From: JAVBPB01 sp031549965
GTDB lineage: Bacteria > Bacillota > Clostridia > Lachnospirales > Lachnospiraceae
Direction of reading: 5' to 3'
Length of the DNA: 64,000 bases
Assembly: GCA_031549965.1 (NCBI GenBank)
Contig: JAVBPB010000003.1
Span: 13,547 to 77,546, forward strand
The position numbers and the translations under genes were made by a program. Positions 1 to 7,670 of this stretch are shown piece after piece. Under the pieces are notes generated by a model that saw only the letters and a list, made by a program, of their open reading frames with translations, made no database searches and was not told the origin of the DNA. The first letter of the stretch is position 1. Every line of letters begins with the position of its first letter.

Positions 1-1005
1 GTTGATGGAAATAATATGAGATATTTAAGCGGATTTACTGGAGCTACAGGATATCTTTATATATCTAAAACTAAAAAAATTATTTTAACAGATTTTAGAT
101 ATATTGTACAAGCCAACAAAGAAAGCATTGGATTTGAAGTAGTTGAAGTATTTAAAGGAAAATACATTGAAGCAATTAACGATTTATTAAGTAGTGAAGA
201 TAATAAGATAGTTGGTTTTGAAGATTATGTACTTAATTATAATGAGTACATGGAATTTGAAAATCAAGGCATAATGACAAAACTTATGCCACTTGGGGAA
301 AAGCTTAACAATCTAAGAAGCATAAAAACTGAAGATGAACTATCAAATATAAGTAAAGCTGTAGATATTGGAGATTTAGCCTTTACTAAAATTTTAGACA
401 TAATAAAGCCAGGAATGACAGAATTAGAAATCGCAATGGAACTGGAATATATTATGAAAAAAAATGGAGCAGAAAAGTTAAGTTTCGAATCAATTATTGC
501 ATCTGGAATAAATGCTTCAATGCCTCATGCGACTCCAAGCAATAAAAAAATAGAACTAGGGGATTTTTTGACTTTAGATTTTGGATGTGTATATAATGGT
601 TATTGTTCAGATATGACAAGAACTGTAGTAATAGGAAAAGCCACCCAAACCCAAAAGCATATTTACTATGTTGTCTTAGAAGCTCAAAAAAGAGCACTGG
701 AAGGGTTAAAAGCAGGAGTGAAAGGTTGTGATGTAGACAAGATAGCAAGAGACTATATTAATGAATCAGGATATGAAGGCTATTTTGGACATGGGCTTGG
801 TCATAGTGTAGGGCTTTATATACATGAAAATCCAAGATTATCTCAAACAGACCAAACAGTCATACAAGCTAATATGACCGAAACAGTAGAACCGGGTATT
901 TATATTCCAAAATTTGGAGGAGTTAGAATAGAAGATCTGGTAGTAGTTAAGGAAGATGGTTATATTAACTTTACCCATTCAGACAAAAACTTAATTGAAT
1001 TATAA
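1..1005 (+). CDS. Xaa-Pro aminopeptidase family (M24) metallopeptidase, 5' end outside window
   Basis: This protein probably removes N-terminal residues preceding proline, using a two-metal (usually Mn) centre in the cytoplasm. The reading frame is open from the first base, and the residues before the first internal Met (VDGNN) continue into the NMRYLSGFTG signature found about 25-30 residues into family members. The gene is therefore cut by the window edge and 16 is not its start. The pita-bread catalytic domain is complete. Counting from base 1, the metal ligands are D193 (LDFG), D204 (SDMTRT), H268 (GHGLGH), E297 (TVEPG) and E311 (GVRIED). Its position just before efp is the usual Firmicute arrangement (yqhT-efp in Bacillus). 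Family assignment is firm; exact substrate is inferred. Confidence 0.93.
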   Translation, partial: VDGNNMRYLSGFTGATGYLYISKTKKIILTDFRYIVQANKESIGFEVVEVFKGKYIEAINDLLSSEDNKIVGFEDYVLNYNEYMEFENQGIMTKLMPLGEKLNNLRSIKTEDELSNISKAVDIGDLAFTKILDIIKPGMTELEIAMELEYIMKKNGAEKLSFESIIASGINASMPHATPSNKKIELGDFLTLDFGCVYNGYCSDMTRTVVIGKATQTQKHIYYVVLEAQKRALEGLKAGVKGCDVDKIARDYINESGYEGYFGHGLGHSVGLYIHENPRLSQTDQTVIQANMTETVEPGIYIPKFGGVRIEDLVVVKEDGYINFTHSDKNLIEL

Positions 1006-1033
1006 AAAAATAAACATTTTATGAAAATAATGG

Positions 1034-1062
1034 TTGAAAAAAGAACAAAATTAGTATAAACT
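1034..1062 (+). promoter_or_regulatory. Candidate sigma-A promoter for efp
   Basis: TTGAAA (1034-1039), 17 bases, then TAAACT (1057-1062), about 30 bases before the efp ribosome binding site. Pattern match only. Confidence 0.4.
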
Positions 1063-1094
1063 TATAAAGAACTATTTTAAGGAGGAATATCATT

Positions 1095-1652
1095 ATGGTA
1101 TCAGCAGGCGATTTTAGAAATGGATTAACAATTGAAATTGAAAATAACATTTTTCAAGTAATAGAATTTCAACATGTAAAACCTGGAAAAGGTGCAGCAT
1201 TTGTTAGAACAAAATTAAGAAACATTAAGAGTGGCGGAGTTATTGAAAAAACTTTCAGACCAACTGAAAAATACCCACAAGCTCACATTGACAGAAGTGA
1301 TATGCAGTATTTATATTCAGATGGAGATTTATTCCATTTCATGGATGTAGAAACATATGAGCAAATCGCATTGAATGAAGATTCAATCGGTGATGCACTT
1401 AAATATGTTAAAGAAAACGATATGGTAAAAATGCTTTCACATAACAAGCAGGTATTTGCAATAGAACCACCATTGTTTGTTGAACTTATAATCACAGAAA
1501 CTGAACCGGGATTTAAAGGTGACACAGCTCAAGGAGCTACTAAACCAGCTACTGTTGAAACCGGAGCAATTGTTTATGTTCCTCTATTTGTGGAACAAGG
1601 AGAAAAGATTAAAATTGATACCAGATCAGGAGAATATCTATCTCGTGCGTAG
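1095..1652 (+). CDS. efp: Translation elongation factor P
   Basis: EF-P binds between the P and E sites of ribosomes stalled on polyproline stretches and promotes peptide bond formation. The 185-residue length is normal and the three beta-barrel (KOW-like plus two OB) architecture is intact. The loop that contacts the P-site tRNA reads KPGKGAAF, with Lys at position 32. That is the residue carrying 5-aminopentanol in Bacillus, whereas enterobacteria use beta-lysyl-Lys34. No yjeA/yjeK-like modification gene is nearby. The start ATG follows GGAGG by 10 bases. Its own promoter-like element and a strong downstream terminator suggest it can be transcribed alone. Confidence 0.97.
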   Translation: MVSAGDFRNGLTIEIENNIFQVIEFQHVKPGKGAAFVRTKLRNIKSGGVIEKTFRPTEKYPQAHIDRSDMQYLYSDGDLFHFMDVETYEQIALNEDSIGDALKYVKENDMVKMLSHNKQVFAIEPPLFVELIITETEPGFKGDTAQGATKPATVETGAIVYVPLFVEQGEKIKIDTRSGEYLSRA

Positions 1653-1750
1653 GGATTGATTTTTGATGAAATGTTGGTTTTGCTATATCTATTTTAAGTG
1701 GCTAATAACTATTATTTTGGTTTTATTTTACAGATCATATACAAATTTTT

Positions 1751-1794
1751 AAACGATTGTGATATAATTTTATTTATAGCACAATCGTTTTTTT
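1751..1794 (+). terminator. Rho-independent terminator of efp
   Basis: An 11-bp stem (AAACGATTGTG pairing with CACAATCGTTT) with an AT-rich loop, followed by an uninterrupted T run. Confidence 0.85.
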
Positions 1795-1855
1795 GCTTGA
1801 GGTAGATTAATATTAAGAAAACTGTGTATTTACATAATGGAAGGACTTATAAGAT

Positions 1856-2224
1856 ATGGATATTGAACGATTAGCGACGACGGCAATTATAGAGCGTAAA
1901 AGTTCAACCAATTCTTTTAATTTTAGCGTGGACATTTCTGACCTTAAGAACTATGATGTGGCTAATATTTTGATTAATAAAGAACCTATATCAATAATAA
2001 ACAGATTGCAAGCAATTAAGCGCCAACGACCTTTGTCAAATGATGAAATCGCAAGTTTAGTCATTTTACGAAACAAAAAAAATCAGAATAAACTTATAAA
2101 ATGTGCCATTGCTATTCTACTGGAAGAAACTGAAAATGCTAAAAAGCTACTTGACGAGCTACCCAAAGATGAAAGAAAATTAATAACGGATTATCCGTTA
2201 TATTCTTTTTTTAAGCCGGAATAG
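1856..2224 (+). CDS. Hypothetical protein, 122 residues
   Basis: I do not recognise the family. The start is an ATG 10 bases after a GGAAGGA ribosome binding site, and the frame is clean to a stop at 2224. The predicted protein is soluble, with no signal peptide or membrane segment. It has a mixed beta/alpha N-terminal third and a helical C-terminal half rich in Lys, Glu and Leu (around LSNDEIASLVI and LLDELPKDERK), ending in a short YPLYSFFKPE tail. It stands alone between the efp terminator and the convergent toxin locus, in a spot where related genomes usually go straight from efp to spoIIIA. It is therefore probably an accessory gene. The N-terminus could be incomplete relative to homologues. 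Confidence 0.6.
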   Translation: MDIERLATTAIIERKSSTNSFNFSVDISDLKNYDVANILINKEPISIINRLQAIKRQRPLSNDEIASLVILRNKKNQNKLIKCAIAILLEETENAKKLLDELPKDERKLITDYPLYSFFKPE

Positions 2225-2316
2225 TAAAGTTATTAATTTACAATATTTTGCAAATTTGTTTTAAAGTATGAGCTTTGACAACTGAATGGAAAGTATCATT
2301 GAGGGTGATATTTTAG

Positions 2317-2352
2317 AAAACTGCTGCCATAGAAAAATGCATATGCAGCAGT
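2317..2352. terminator. Hairpin between convergent genes, probable bidirectional terminator
   Basis: ACTGCTGCCAT and ATGCAGCAGT arms around a 10-12 base loop, preceded by an A-rich stretch that reads as a short T run on the minus strand. It lies between the 122-residue gene and the toxin locus. Confidence 0.5.
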
Positions 2353-2379
2353 ATACACCTTAATAATTATGAATGAGTA

Positions 2380-2604
2380 TTAATTCCAGTCAATATCGTT
2401 GTGACTTACTGTTTCACCATTACTATACTCATATTCAGATTGAATAATACTTGCTTTTTCAGTGTCTGACAAATCATCAAAGGACAGTTTTTCAATAATT
2501 AATGTGTCATTTGATAACATGTACAATAATGGTTTGATGGCAATCAGTTTTTCATCTGAAATAATGTTTATATAGTTGATTAGTTCATTTTTTAATGCAG
2601 ACAT
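2380..2604 (-). CDS. Small acidic protein downstream of RelE toxin, possible antitoxin
   Basis: A 74-residue acidic protein encoded right after the RelE-type toxin on the same strand (14-base gap), with a good ribosome binding site (AAAGGATG just before the start). The N-terminal half forms a plausible helix pair (SALKNELINYINIISDEKL), and the C-terminal half is Ser/Glu/Asp-rich and likely disordered until bound, as in many antitoxins. I do not see a clear RelB, Phd or HTH signature, so the antitoxin role rests on position, size and charge. If true, the order is toxin first, as in higBA loci. The alternative is that the real antitoxin was the broken XRE gene upstream and this one is only a passenger. 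Confidence 0.6.
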   Translation of the reverse strand: MSALKNELINYINIISDEKLIAIKPLLYMLSNDTLIIEKLSFDDLSDTEKASIIQSEYEYSNGETVSHNDIDWN

Positions 2605-2618
2605 AATTTATCATCCTT

Positions 2619-2870
2619 TCACATATAGGCTTCTCCACGAGGAACAATTTCATTTACTATTATTATACCAGTATTTTCATTAATTGAGAATAGAATTCTT
2701 AAATCTCCAACACGAAGTCTATATATGTTTCTCTGACCCTTTAAAGGCTTTATATCACCTTGTGGAGGATCACTTGATAGTTTTTCAAAGGCATTTTTTA
2801 AGTGTTGTTTTGCGGGAGTACCTAGCTTGGAAATATATTTTACCGCTTGTTTGGAATATTCTATTTGCAT
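2619..2870 (-). CDS. RelE/ParE-family toxin
   Basis: Proteins of this family cut mRNA on the ribosome or inhibit gyrase. The 83 residues give the full RelE fold: an N-terminal strand (MQIEYSKQAVKYISKL), two helices ending in the FEKLSSDPPQGDIKPLKG segment, then the hallmark IYRLRVGDLRILFSI strand pair with the basic residues that contact RNA, and a final strand. The R-x-R-x-GDLR pattern is intact, so the protein should fold and may be active. The ATG overlaps the stop of the truncated XRE reading frame upstream (TAAATG), which suggests ancestral translational coupling. The neighbour downstream is a possible alternative antitoxin. Confidence 0.88.
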   Translation of the reverse strand: MQIEYSKQAVKYISKLGTPAKQHLKNAFEKLSSDPPQGDIKPLKGQRNIYRLRVGDLRILFSINENTGIIIVNEIVPRGEAYM

Positions 2871-3011
2871 TTATTCACCATCCTTTATATCATCAGGAAT
2901 GTATTCAGTGAGATCTCCTGGTTGGCAGTTACGAATTTGGCAAAGCTTTGTTATAGTAAACATGTCAATATTTTCATCTCTAATACATAATGATTTATTA
3001 TTATTGTACGT
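2871..3011 (-). pseudogene. Remnant of XRE/HTH_26-type regulator, C-terminal part only
   Basis: On the minus strand, the frame that ends directly at the RelE start codon reads ENIDMFTITKLCQIRNCQPG and continues DLTEYIPDD. This is the typical C-terminus of small HTH_26/XRE repressors (usually about 70 residues). About 46 codons are open, then a TAG appears and no N-terminal helix-turn-helix or start codon with a ribosome binding site is present. The gene has lost its DNA-binding half, including the recognition helix. It was probably the original co-transcribed regulator or antitoxin of the RelE toxin. Confidence 0.7.
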
Positions 3012-3124
3012 CTAGGCAGGCAAAATGTCAAATAGAAACCATCTAAATAAGCGTACAAAACATCTGCCTGAGTTAAATCAACCATCTAATGATTATCCTT
3101 TATTATTTTACCCAATCAATCTAA

Positions 3125-3164
3125 CCCCTCCTCCCTTCACCCTCTCAAAATAATCCCTCCCCCC
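3125..3164 (-). other. G-rich tract on minus strand, quadruplex-type motif
   Basis: Five C runs of 3-6 bases at 3125-3128, 3133-3135, 3140-3142, 3155-3157 and 3159-3164 (G runs on the minus strand) lie in an otherwise very AT-rich intergenic region, about 60 bases before spoIIIAA. Confidence 0.55.
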
Positions 3165-3176
3165 AATAAAAAAATA

Positions 3177-3204
3177 GAATAAAAACCATTCTAAAACATA
3201 TATT
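3177..3204 (+). promoter_or_regulatory. Possible sigma-E promoter of the spoIIIA operon
   Basis: GAATAAA (3177-3183), 13 bases, CATATATT (3197-3204) loosely resembles the sigma-E pattern (GNATATT, 13-15 bases, CATACANT). It sits 20 bases before the spoIIIAA start. The spoIIIA operon is sigma-E dependent in Bacillus. Weak match. Confidence 0.35.
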
Positions 3205-3224
3205 GTTCTAAGAAGGTGAATAAG

Positions 3225-4169
3225 ATGAATAAAAAAGACGAGCTAATAAAGATATTTTCAACAAATCTTAGAAATATAATATCTAAGATAAAACTAAACT
3301 ACGAAATGATCCAAGAAATAAGACTAAGAGTAAACGCTCCATTAATAATAATTTATAACAACAATGAATTTTTTATTACAAAAAAAGGTGAAGTCAACAA
3401 TAACATTGAAGAAGCATACATAGTATCCAAAAACGAAATAAGGGAAACCATGGAATACATAAGCAACTATTCAATGTATGCATTTGAAGATGAGATCAAA
3501 CAAGGATTTATAACAATACAGGGAGGCCATCGTGTGGGAATTGCTGGAAAGACCATTATAGAAAACGATAGTATAAAAAGCATAAAGCACATTTCCTTTA
3601 TAAATATCAGACTATCACACCAAGTAAAGGGCTGTGCTAATAAGGTTATGCCATTTATACAAAGTGGGGATGACATCTATCATACCTTAATAATCTCCCC
3701 TCCCAGATGTGGAAAAACCACCTTACTAAGAGATGTCATAAGACAATTATCAAACGGAAATGGGATCAACAACGGCATTACCGTTGGAGTAATAGACGAA
3801 CGTTCAGAAATAGGAGCCTGCTACATGGGTGAACCCCAAAATGAATTAGGAATCAGAACAGATATACTAGACTGCTGTCCAAAAGCAAGCGGAATGATGA
3901 TGATGATTCGTTCAATGTCACCAAGAATTATTGCAGTTGATGAGGTAGGGCAGCGGGAAGATATAGACGCCATAGAATATGTAATTAACTGTGGATGTAA
4001 AATAATAGCAACAGTTCATGGAAGCACCATTGACGACATAAAAAACAAGCCGGTACTTTCAAAATTGGTTAGAGAAAAAATATTTGAAAGATACATTATA
4101 CTTAACAATCATAAATCAGTAGGAAATATTGGAGAAATATATGATGCAAGAGGAACAAGATTATATTAA
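3225..4169 (+). CDS. spoIIIAA: Stage III sporulation protein AA, secretion-type ATPase
   Basis: SpoIIIAA is the cytoplasmic ATPase of the mother-cell SpoIIIA complex, which with SpoIIQ forms a channel-like connection to the forespore and is needed for sigma-G activity. It is related to VirB11/type II secretion ATPases. Visible motifs are an N-terminal domain with the YAFEDEIKQGFITIQGGHRV signature, Walker A (PPRCGKTTLLRD) and Walker B (IIAVDEVG). At 314 residues the length is typical. I chose ATG 3225, eight bases after AGAAGG; the in-frame GTG at 3216 abuts that site and is too close. It is the first gene of an eight-gene operon with short or overlapping junctions. Confidence 0.96.
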   Translation: MNKKDELIKIFSTNLRNIISKIKLNYEMIQEIRLRVNAPLIIIYNNNEFFITKKGEVNNNIEEAYIVSKNEIRETMEYISNYSMYAFEDEIKQGFITIQGGHRVGIAGKTIIENDSIKSIKHISFINIRLSHQVKGCANKVMPFIQSGDDIYHTLIISPPRCGKTTLLRDVIRQLSNGNGINNGITVGVIDERSEIGACYMGEPQNELGIRTDILDCCPKASGMMMMIRSMSPRIIAVDEVGQREDIDAIEYVINCGCKIIATVHGSTIDDIKNKPVLSKLVREKIFERYIILNNHKSVGNIGEIYDARGTRLY

Positions 4170-4183
4170 AGAGGGTGTATAAA

Positions 4184-4708
4184 TTGATAGGTATAAAACT
4201 TATAGGTGCTATTCTTATAATTACATCATCAACACTTTTAGGCTTTTACAAAAGCAATGGTTTAAAAACAAGAATAGAAGATTTAAATATTTTAAAAAAA
4301 CTAATAATCATGCTAAAAGGAGAAATCAGGTATGCACGAACACCTTTGCCCGAAGCACTTAATCATATTGGAAGAAAACAGACAGGTACATATAAAGATT
4401 TTCTGCTAAATTTATCAAAATCCATGGAAGACTTAGAGGGTATTCCATTTAATGAATTATGGATAAAGAATATAGACACATATCTAATAAAAACAAATCT
4501 AAATAATAATGACAAAGAAGAATTAAAACAGCTTGGCAATAATCTGGGATACCTAGATGCCCAGATGCAAATAAATACAATGGATTTATACTTATCTTCA
4601 CTTGAAATACACATTAAAGAACTAGAGATTGGTTATAAGGAAAAAAGCCGATTATTTAACCTCCTTGGAATAATGGGAGGTGTATTCGTAACAATAATTA
4701 TAATTTAA
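4184..4708 (+). CDS. spoIIIAB: Stage III sporulation protein AB
   Basis: SpoIIIAB is a mother-cell membrane protein of the SpoIIIA complex, with a cytoplasmic helical domain resembling GspF of type II secretion. The predicted 174-residue protein has an N-terminal membrane helix (LIGAILIITSSTLLGFYKSN), a long helical middle containing the family signature MLKGEIRYARTPLPEAL, and a C-terminal membrane helix (LGIMGGVFVTIIII). I placed the start at TTG 4184, eight bases after AGGG. The in-frame GTG at 4175 lies inside that ribosome binding site. The gap to spoIIIAA is 14 bases. Confidence 0.93.
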   Translation: MIGIKLIGAILIITSSTLLGFYKSNGLKTRIEDLNILKKLIIMLKGEIRYARTPLPEALNHIGRKQTGTYKDFLLNLSKSMEDLEGIPFNELWIKNIDTYLIKTNLNNNDKEELKQLGNNLGYLDAQMQINTMDLYLSSLEIHIKELEIGYKEKSRLFNLLGIMGGVFVTIIII

Positions 4709-4725
4709 TAAACGGGGTGAGAAAA

Positions 4726-4920
4726 TTGACAATTAATTTAATCTTTAAAATTGCAGCAGTAGGAATACTGGTATCAGTATTAGGACAGGTTCTAAAACAT
4801 TCCGGAAGAGAGGAACATGCTTTTTTAACAAGCCTTGCAGGACTTATTCTGGTTTTATCATGGGTATTACCATACATATATCAACTATTTGATACAATTA
4901 AAAACTTATTTTCATTATAG
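4726..4920 (+). CDS. spoIIIAC: Stage III sporulation protein AC
   Basis: A small (64 residues) membrane protein of the SpoIIIA complex with two hydrophobic helices and the strongly conserved GREEHAFLTSLAGL turn between them. This is close to the 65-68 residues usual for the family. TTG at 4726 gives the family-typical N-terminus (TINLIFKIAAVGI) and lies eight bases after GGGG; an upstream in-frame GTG (4717) would overlap the ribosome binding site. Its exact biochemical role is not established for the family. Confidence 0.93.
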   Translation: MTINLIFKIAAVGILVSVLGQVLKHSGREEHAFLTSLAGLILVLSWVLPYIYQLFDTIKNLFSL

Positions 4921-4931
4921 GAGGTATACTT

Positions 4932-5318
4932 ATGCAGATAATGAAAATAGCAATACTTGGAATAGCAGCAATACTAATAGCCATTCAATTTAAAAGCAAT
5001 AAATCAGAATATGGTATTTATATTAGTCTGGTAGCAGCAATTATTATATTCTATTTTGGTATAACTAAGCTTGATATGATTTTAGAGACAATTAATAAAA
5101 TAAGCGGATACATTTCAATAAATCAAAAATTTATTGCCATACTAATTAAAATTATTGGAATAACATACATCTGTGAATTTGCTTCAAGCTTATGTAAAGA
5201 TGCCGGATATTCAGCAATAGCTTCACAAATAGAAGTTGTGGGAAAGCTTTCAATACTTGCAATTAGTATGCCGGTATTATTAGCACTATTAGAAACTGTA
5301 AACAGCTTTTTAGGATAG
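4932..5318 (+). CDS. spoIIIAD: Stage III sporulation protein AD
   Basis: An integral membrane protein of the mother-cell SpoIIIA complex, 128 residues, with four hydrophobic segments. The conserved block ITYICEFASSLCKDAGYSAI and the following segment QIEVVGKLSILAISMPVLLA are hallmarks of the family. The start ATG is eight bases after a strong AGGAGGT. It lies 11 bases after spoIIIAC and 13 before spoIIIAE, as in other spore formers. Confidence 0.94.
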   Translation: MQIMKIAILGIAAILIAIQFKSNKSEYGIYISLVAAIIIFYFGITKLDMILETINKISGYISINQKFIAILIKIIGITYICEFASSLCKDAGYSAIASQIEVVGKLSILAISMPVLLALLETVNSFLG

Positions 5319-5331
5319 ATGAGGTAAGAAT

Positions 5332-6453
5332 ATGCTAAAGAGGGGAATATTAATATGCTTTGTTTTAGTATTGCTATTTGGTACTAAAGCTTATGCCAGT
5401 GAAGGCATAGATGTTGATTATACAGATATAGAAAATGTACTTGGTGACATATTACAAAATGACAGTTTTAGCTTCAAACAATATGTAACAGATTTAATAA
5501 CAGGAAAAGAAAGCTTTAGTCTTAAATCAATCCTAAACACTATAAAAAACAGTGTTTTAAATGAACTTCAAAATAGTAAGAAAGTAATTTTTCAAATAAT
5601 TGCCATAGGAATAATAGCGGCAGTATTTACTAATTTTTCAAATATATTTACTAATAATCAAATAGCTGAAACAGGTTTTTTTATAACATATTTACTTTTA
5701 TTCACAATACTGACAAGCTCTTTTATAAGCATGTCCCATATGGCAGCAAACACCATAAGTTCAGTAATTAACTTTATGAATGCATTAATACCTACATATT
5801 TTTTAGCCATTGCTTTTAGTGCAGGAGCAAGAACTTCTTTAGTCTATTACGAATTAACAATTATAATAATAACCGTTGCAAATATGCTTTTGCTAAAAAT
5901 TGTCATTCCATTAATAAATATGCACATGATTATCTCAGTCTCAAATAACCTGTCAAAAGAACCATTACTAACTAAACTGGCAGATTTTATAAAATTAATA
6001 ATAGAATGGTCACTTAAAGCATTACTTACATTTGTAATAGGATTTAATACCATTCAAGGACTTATAGTACCTATTGCGGACGGACTTAAAGGGACTGCAA
6101 TTAATAAAGTGGCAAGCTTAATTCCAGGGGCAGGTGATGCTTATAATACAGTAACAAAAACAATACTAGGTTCAGGTGCATTAGTTAAAAATGCAATGGG
6201 GGTAGCCGGATTAGTTGCGATAATAATTATATGTGCGGCACCGGTATTAAAAATTATTGTATTTATTATTATTTATGAAATATCAGCAAGTCTGATTCAG
6301 CCAATATCAGACAAAAGATTAATAAATTGTATAAATGCAGCTTCAGAATCAGGAAAATTATTACTAAAGCTTGTTTTCATAGGCTCATTACTATTTATAA
6401 TTACAATTGCTATAATTTCTGCAACTACCAACGCCAGACTATATATGGGATAA
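5332..6453 (+). CDS. spoIIIAE: Stage III sporulation protein AE, polytopic channel component
   Basis: SpoIIIAE is the large polytopic membrane protein of the SpoIIIA channel. The 373-residue product starts with a signal-like segment (GILICFVLVLLFGTKAYASE) and a roughly 80-residue extracytoplasmic region. It then has about seven membrane helices, including the conserved NALIPTYFLAIAFSAGA and GFNTIQGLIVPIADGLKGTA segments. The GAGGT ribosome binding site is eight bases before the ATG. It is co-transcribed with its neighbours. Confidence 0.95.
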   Translation: MLKRGILICFVLVLLFGTKAYASEGIDVDYTDIENVLGDILQNDSFSFKQYVTDLITGKESFSLKSILNTIKNSVLNELQNSKKVIFQIIAIGIIAAVFTNFSNIFTNNQIAETGFFITYLLLFTILTSSFISMSHMAANTISSVINFMNALIPTYFLAIAFSAGARTSLVYYELTIIIITVANMLLLKIVIPLINMHMIISVSNNLSKEPLLTKLADFIKLIIEWSLKALLTFVIGFNTIQGLIVPIADGLKGTAINKVASLIPGAGDAYNTVTKTILGSGALVKNAMGVAGLVAIIIICAAPVLKIIVFIIIYEISASLIQPISDKRLINCINAASESGKLLLKLVFIGSLLFIITIAIISATTNARLYMG

Positions 6454-6467
6454 AATGGAGGGGTAAA

Positions 6468-7067
6468 ATGGAATACATATATACATGGGTAAAAAATATA
6501 ATTATATTCTTAATTTTGGTAAATATACTGTCTAATTTGGTTCAATCCGCAAACTATAAAAAATACACTAAAATATTTACAGGAATGGTTTTAATTATTA
6601 TAGTTATTGCTCCAATATCTAAGATACTGAATTTAGGAAATAAGCTCGACTTTAATTTTAATTCTGAGCTGGTAAAATTAGATACTCGCTTATCAGATAT
6701 AGACTTTGGGGATATAGAAAATAAGAAAAATGAGTTAATACTAAATGAATATAAAGATGAAATAACTAATCAAATCAAAGATTTTGCATTAAAAGAAGGA
6801 TTAAATGTAAAATCAGTAGACCTAAAAATTAATGAAGAAACTTCAGATAATAATTATGGGAAGATTGAAAACATCAATATTATTTTAACAAAAAATTTAA
6901 GTGATAGCCAAATTAAAGTTGAAAAGGTTAAAAAAATTAATATTAAAGATAAAACAAGCAAAAATAACAATCTAAATGAAAGTATTTCTGAAATAAACAT
7001 AAAAAAAGCTTTATCGGACTTCTATAATATATCAACCAATAATATAAATATTAGTACACAGGAGTGA
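6468..7067 (+). CDS. spoIIIAF: Stage III sporulation protein AF
   Basis: SpoIIIAF is a bitopic protein whose extracytoplasmic part carries a ring-building-motif-like domain. The 199-residue product has two N-terminal membrane helices (IIIFLILVNILSNLV and IFTGMVLIIIVIAPISKIL). A soluble region of about 140 residues, rich in Asn, Lys and Ile, ends with ALSDFYNISTNNINIST, the partner of the conserved FxV/I-xxxxI repeat in the family. The true start is ATG 6468 after GGAGGGG; longer reading frames upstream overlap spoIIIAE and are not plausible. Confidence 0.9.
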   Translation: MEYIYTWVKNIIIFLILVNILSNLVQSANYKKYTKIFTGMVLIIIVIAPISKILNLGNKLDFNFNSELVKLDTRLSDIDFGDIENKKNELILNEYKDEITNQIKDFALKEGLNVKSVDLKINEETSDNNYGKIENINIILTKNLSDSQIKVEKVKKINIKDKTSKNNNLNESISEINIKKALSDFYNISTNNINISTQE

Positions 7068-7071
7068 GACT

Positions 7072-7668
7072 ATGGAGAAAAAGAAAATAACTTTAAAAGA
7101 AATTGGGCCAAAGAATCTTATTATTATGTTCTTAGCAGGGGTATTTCTTATTCTAGCCTCATTTGACTTTAATATACTTAATTCAGATAATAATAACAAA
7201 CAATCAGTACAAGATGATGATAAAACATTAGAAAGTACATATGAAAAAGATGATACCAGTAAGTACATTGAAGAAAATGAAGGAAAATTAAAGGAGGCGT
7301 TAACAAAAGTTTTTGGCGTTGGGGCAGTTGAGGTAATGATTACAGTTAACACTTCAAAAGAAACAGTAACATTACAAGATAAACCATATTCAAAAGAGAC
7401 AATTAATGAATCAGATGGAGAGGGAACAAACAGGCAAAGTACTTCTATAACAAATAATGAAAATACGGTTATTATAAACGATGACAGCGGAAAGAATATA
7501 CCATATATAATTAAGGAAATCGAACCTAAGATAGAGGGCGTATTAGTAATTGCTGAGGGCGGAGGAGATCCTTTAGTTGTAAATGAAATTACAAGTGCCA
7601 TTGAGGTATTATTTGGTGTGCCAGTACATAAAATTAAAGTAGTAAAAATGAATATATCAGGAGGTTAA
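7072..7668 (+). CDS. spoIIIAG: Stage III sporulation protein AG, ring-forming
   Basis: SpoIIIAG assembles into a large ring in the intermembrane space between mother cell and forespore, related to secretin/YscJ ring-building domains. The protein (198 residues) has a short cytoplasmic tail, one membrane helix (IIMFLAGVFLILASFDFNIL) and an Asn/Asp/Lys-rich linker. The ring-building domain follows, with VFGVGAVEVMITVNTS and the C-terminal DPLVVNEITSAIEVLFGVPV motif that is diagnostic of the family. The start ATG is seven bases after GGAG and four bases from spoIIIAF. Confidence 0.95.
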   Translation: MEKKKITLKEIGPKNLIIMFLAGVFLILASFDFNILNSDNNNKQSVQDDDKTLESTYEKDDTSKYIEENEGKLKEALTKVFGVGAVEVMITVNTSKETVTLQDKPYSKETINESDGEGTNRQSTSITNNENTVIINDDSGKNIPYIIKEIEPKIEGVLVIAEGGGDPLVVNEITSAIEVLFGVPVHKIKVVKMNISGG

Positions 7669-7670
7669 GT

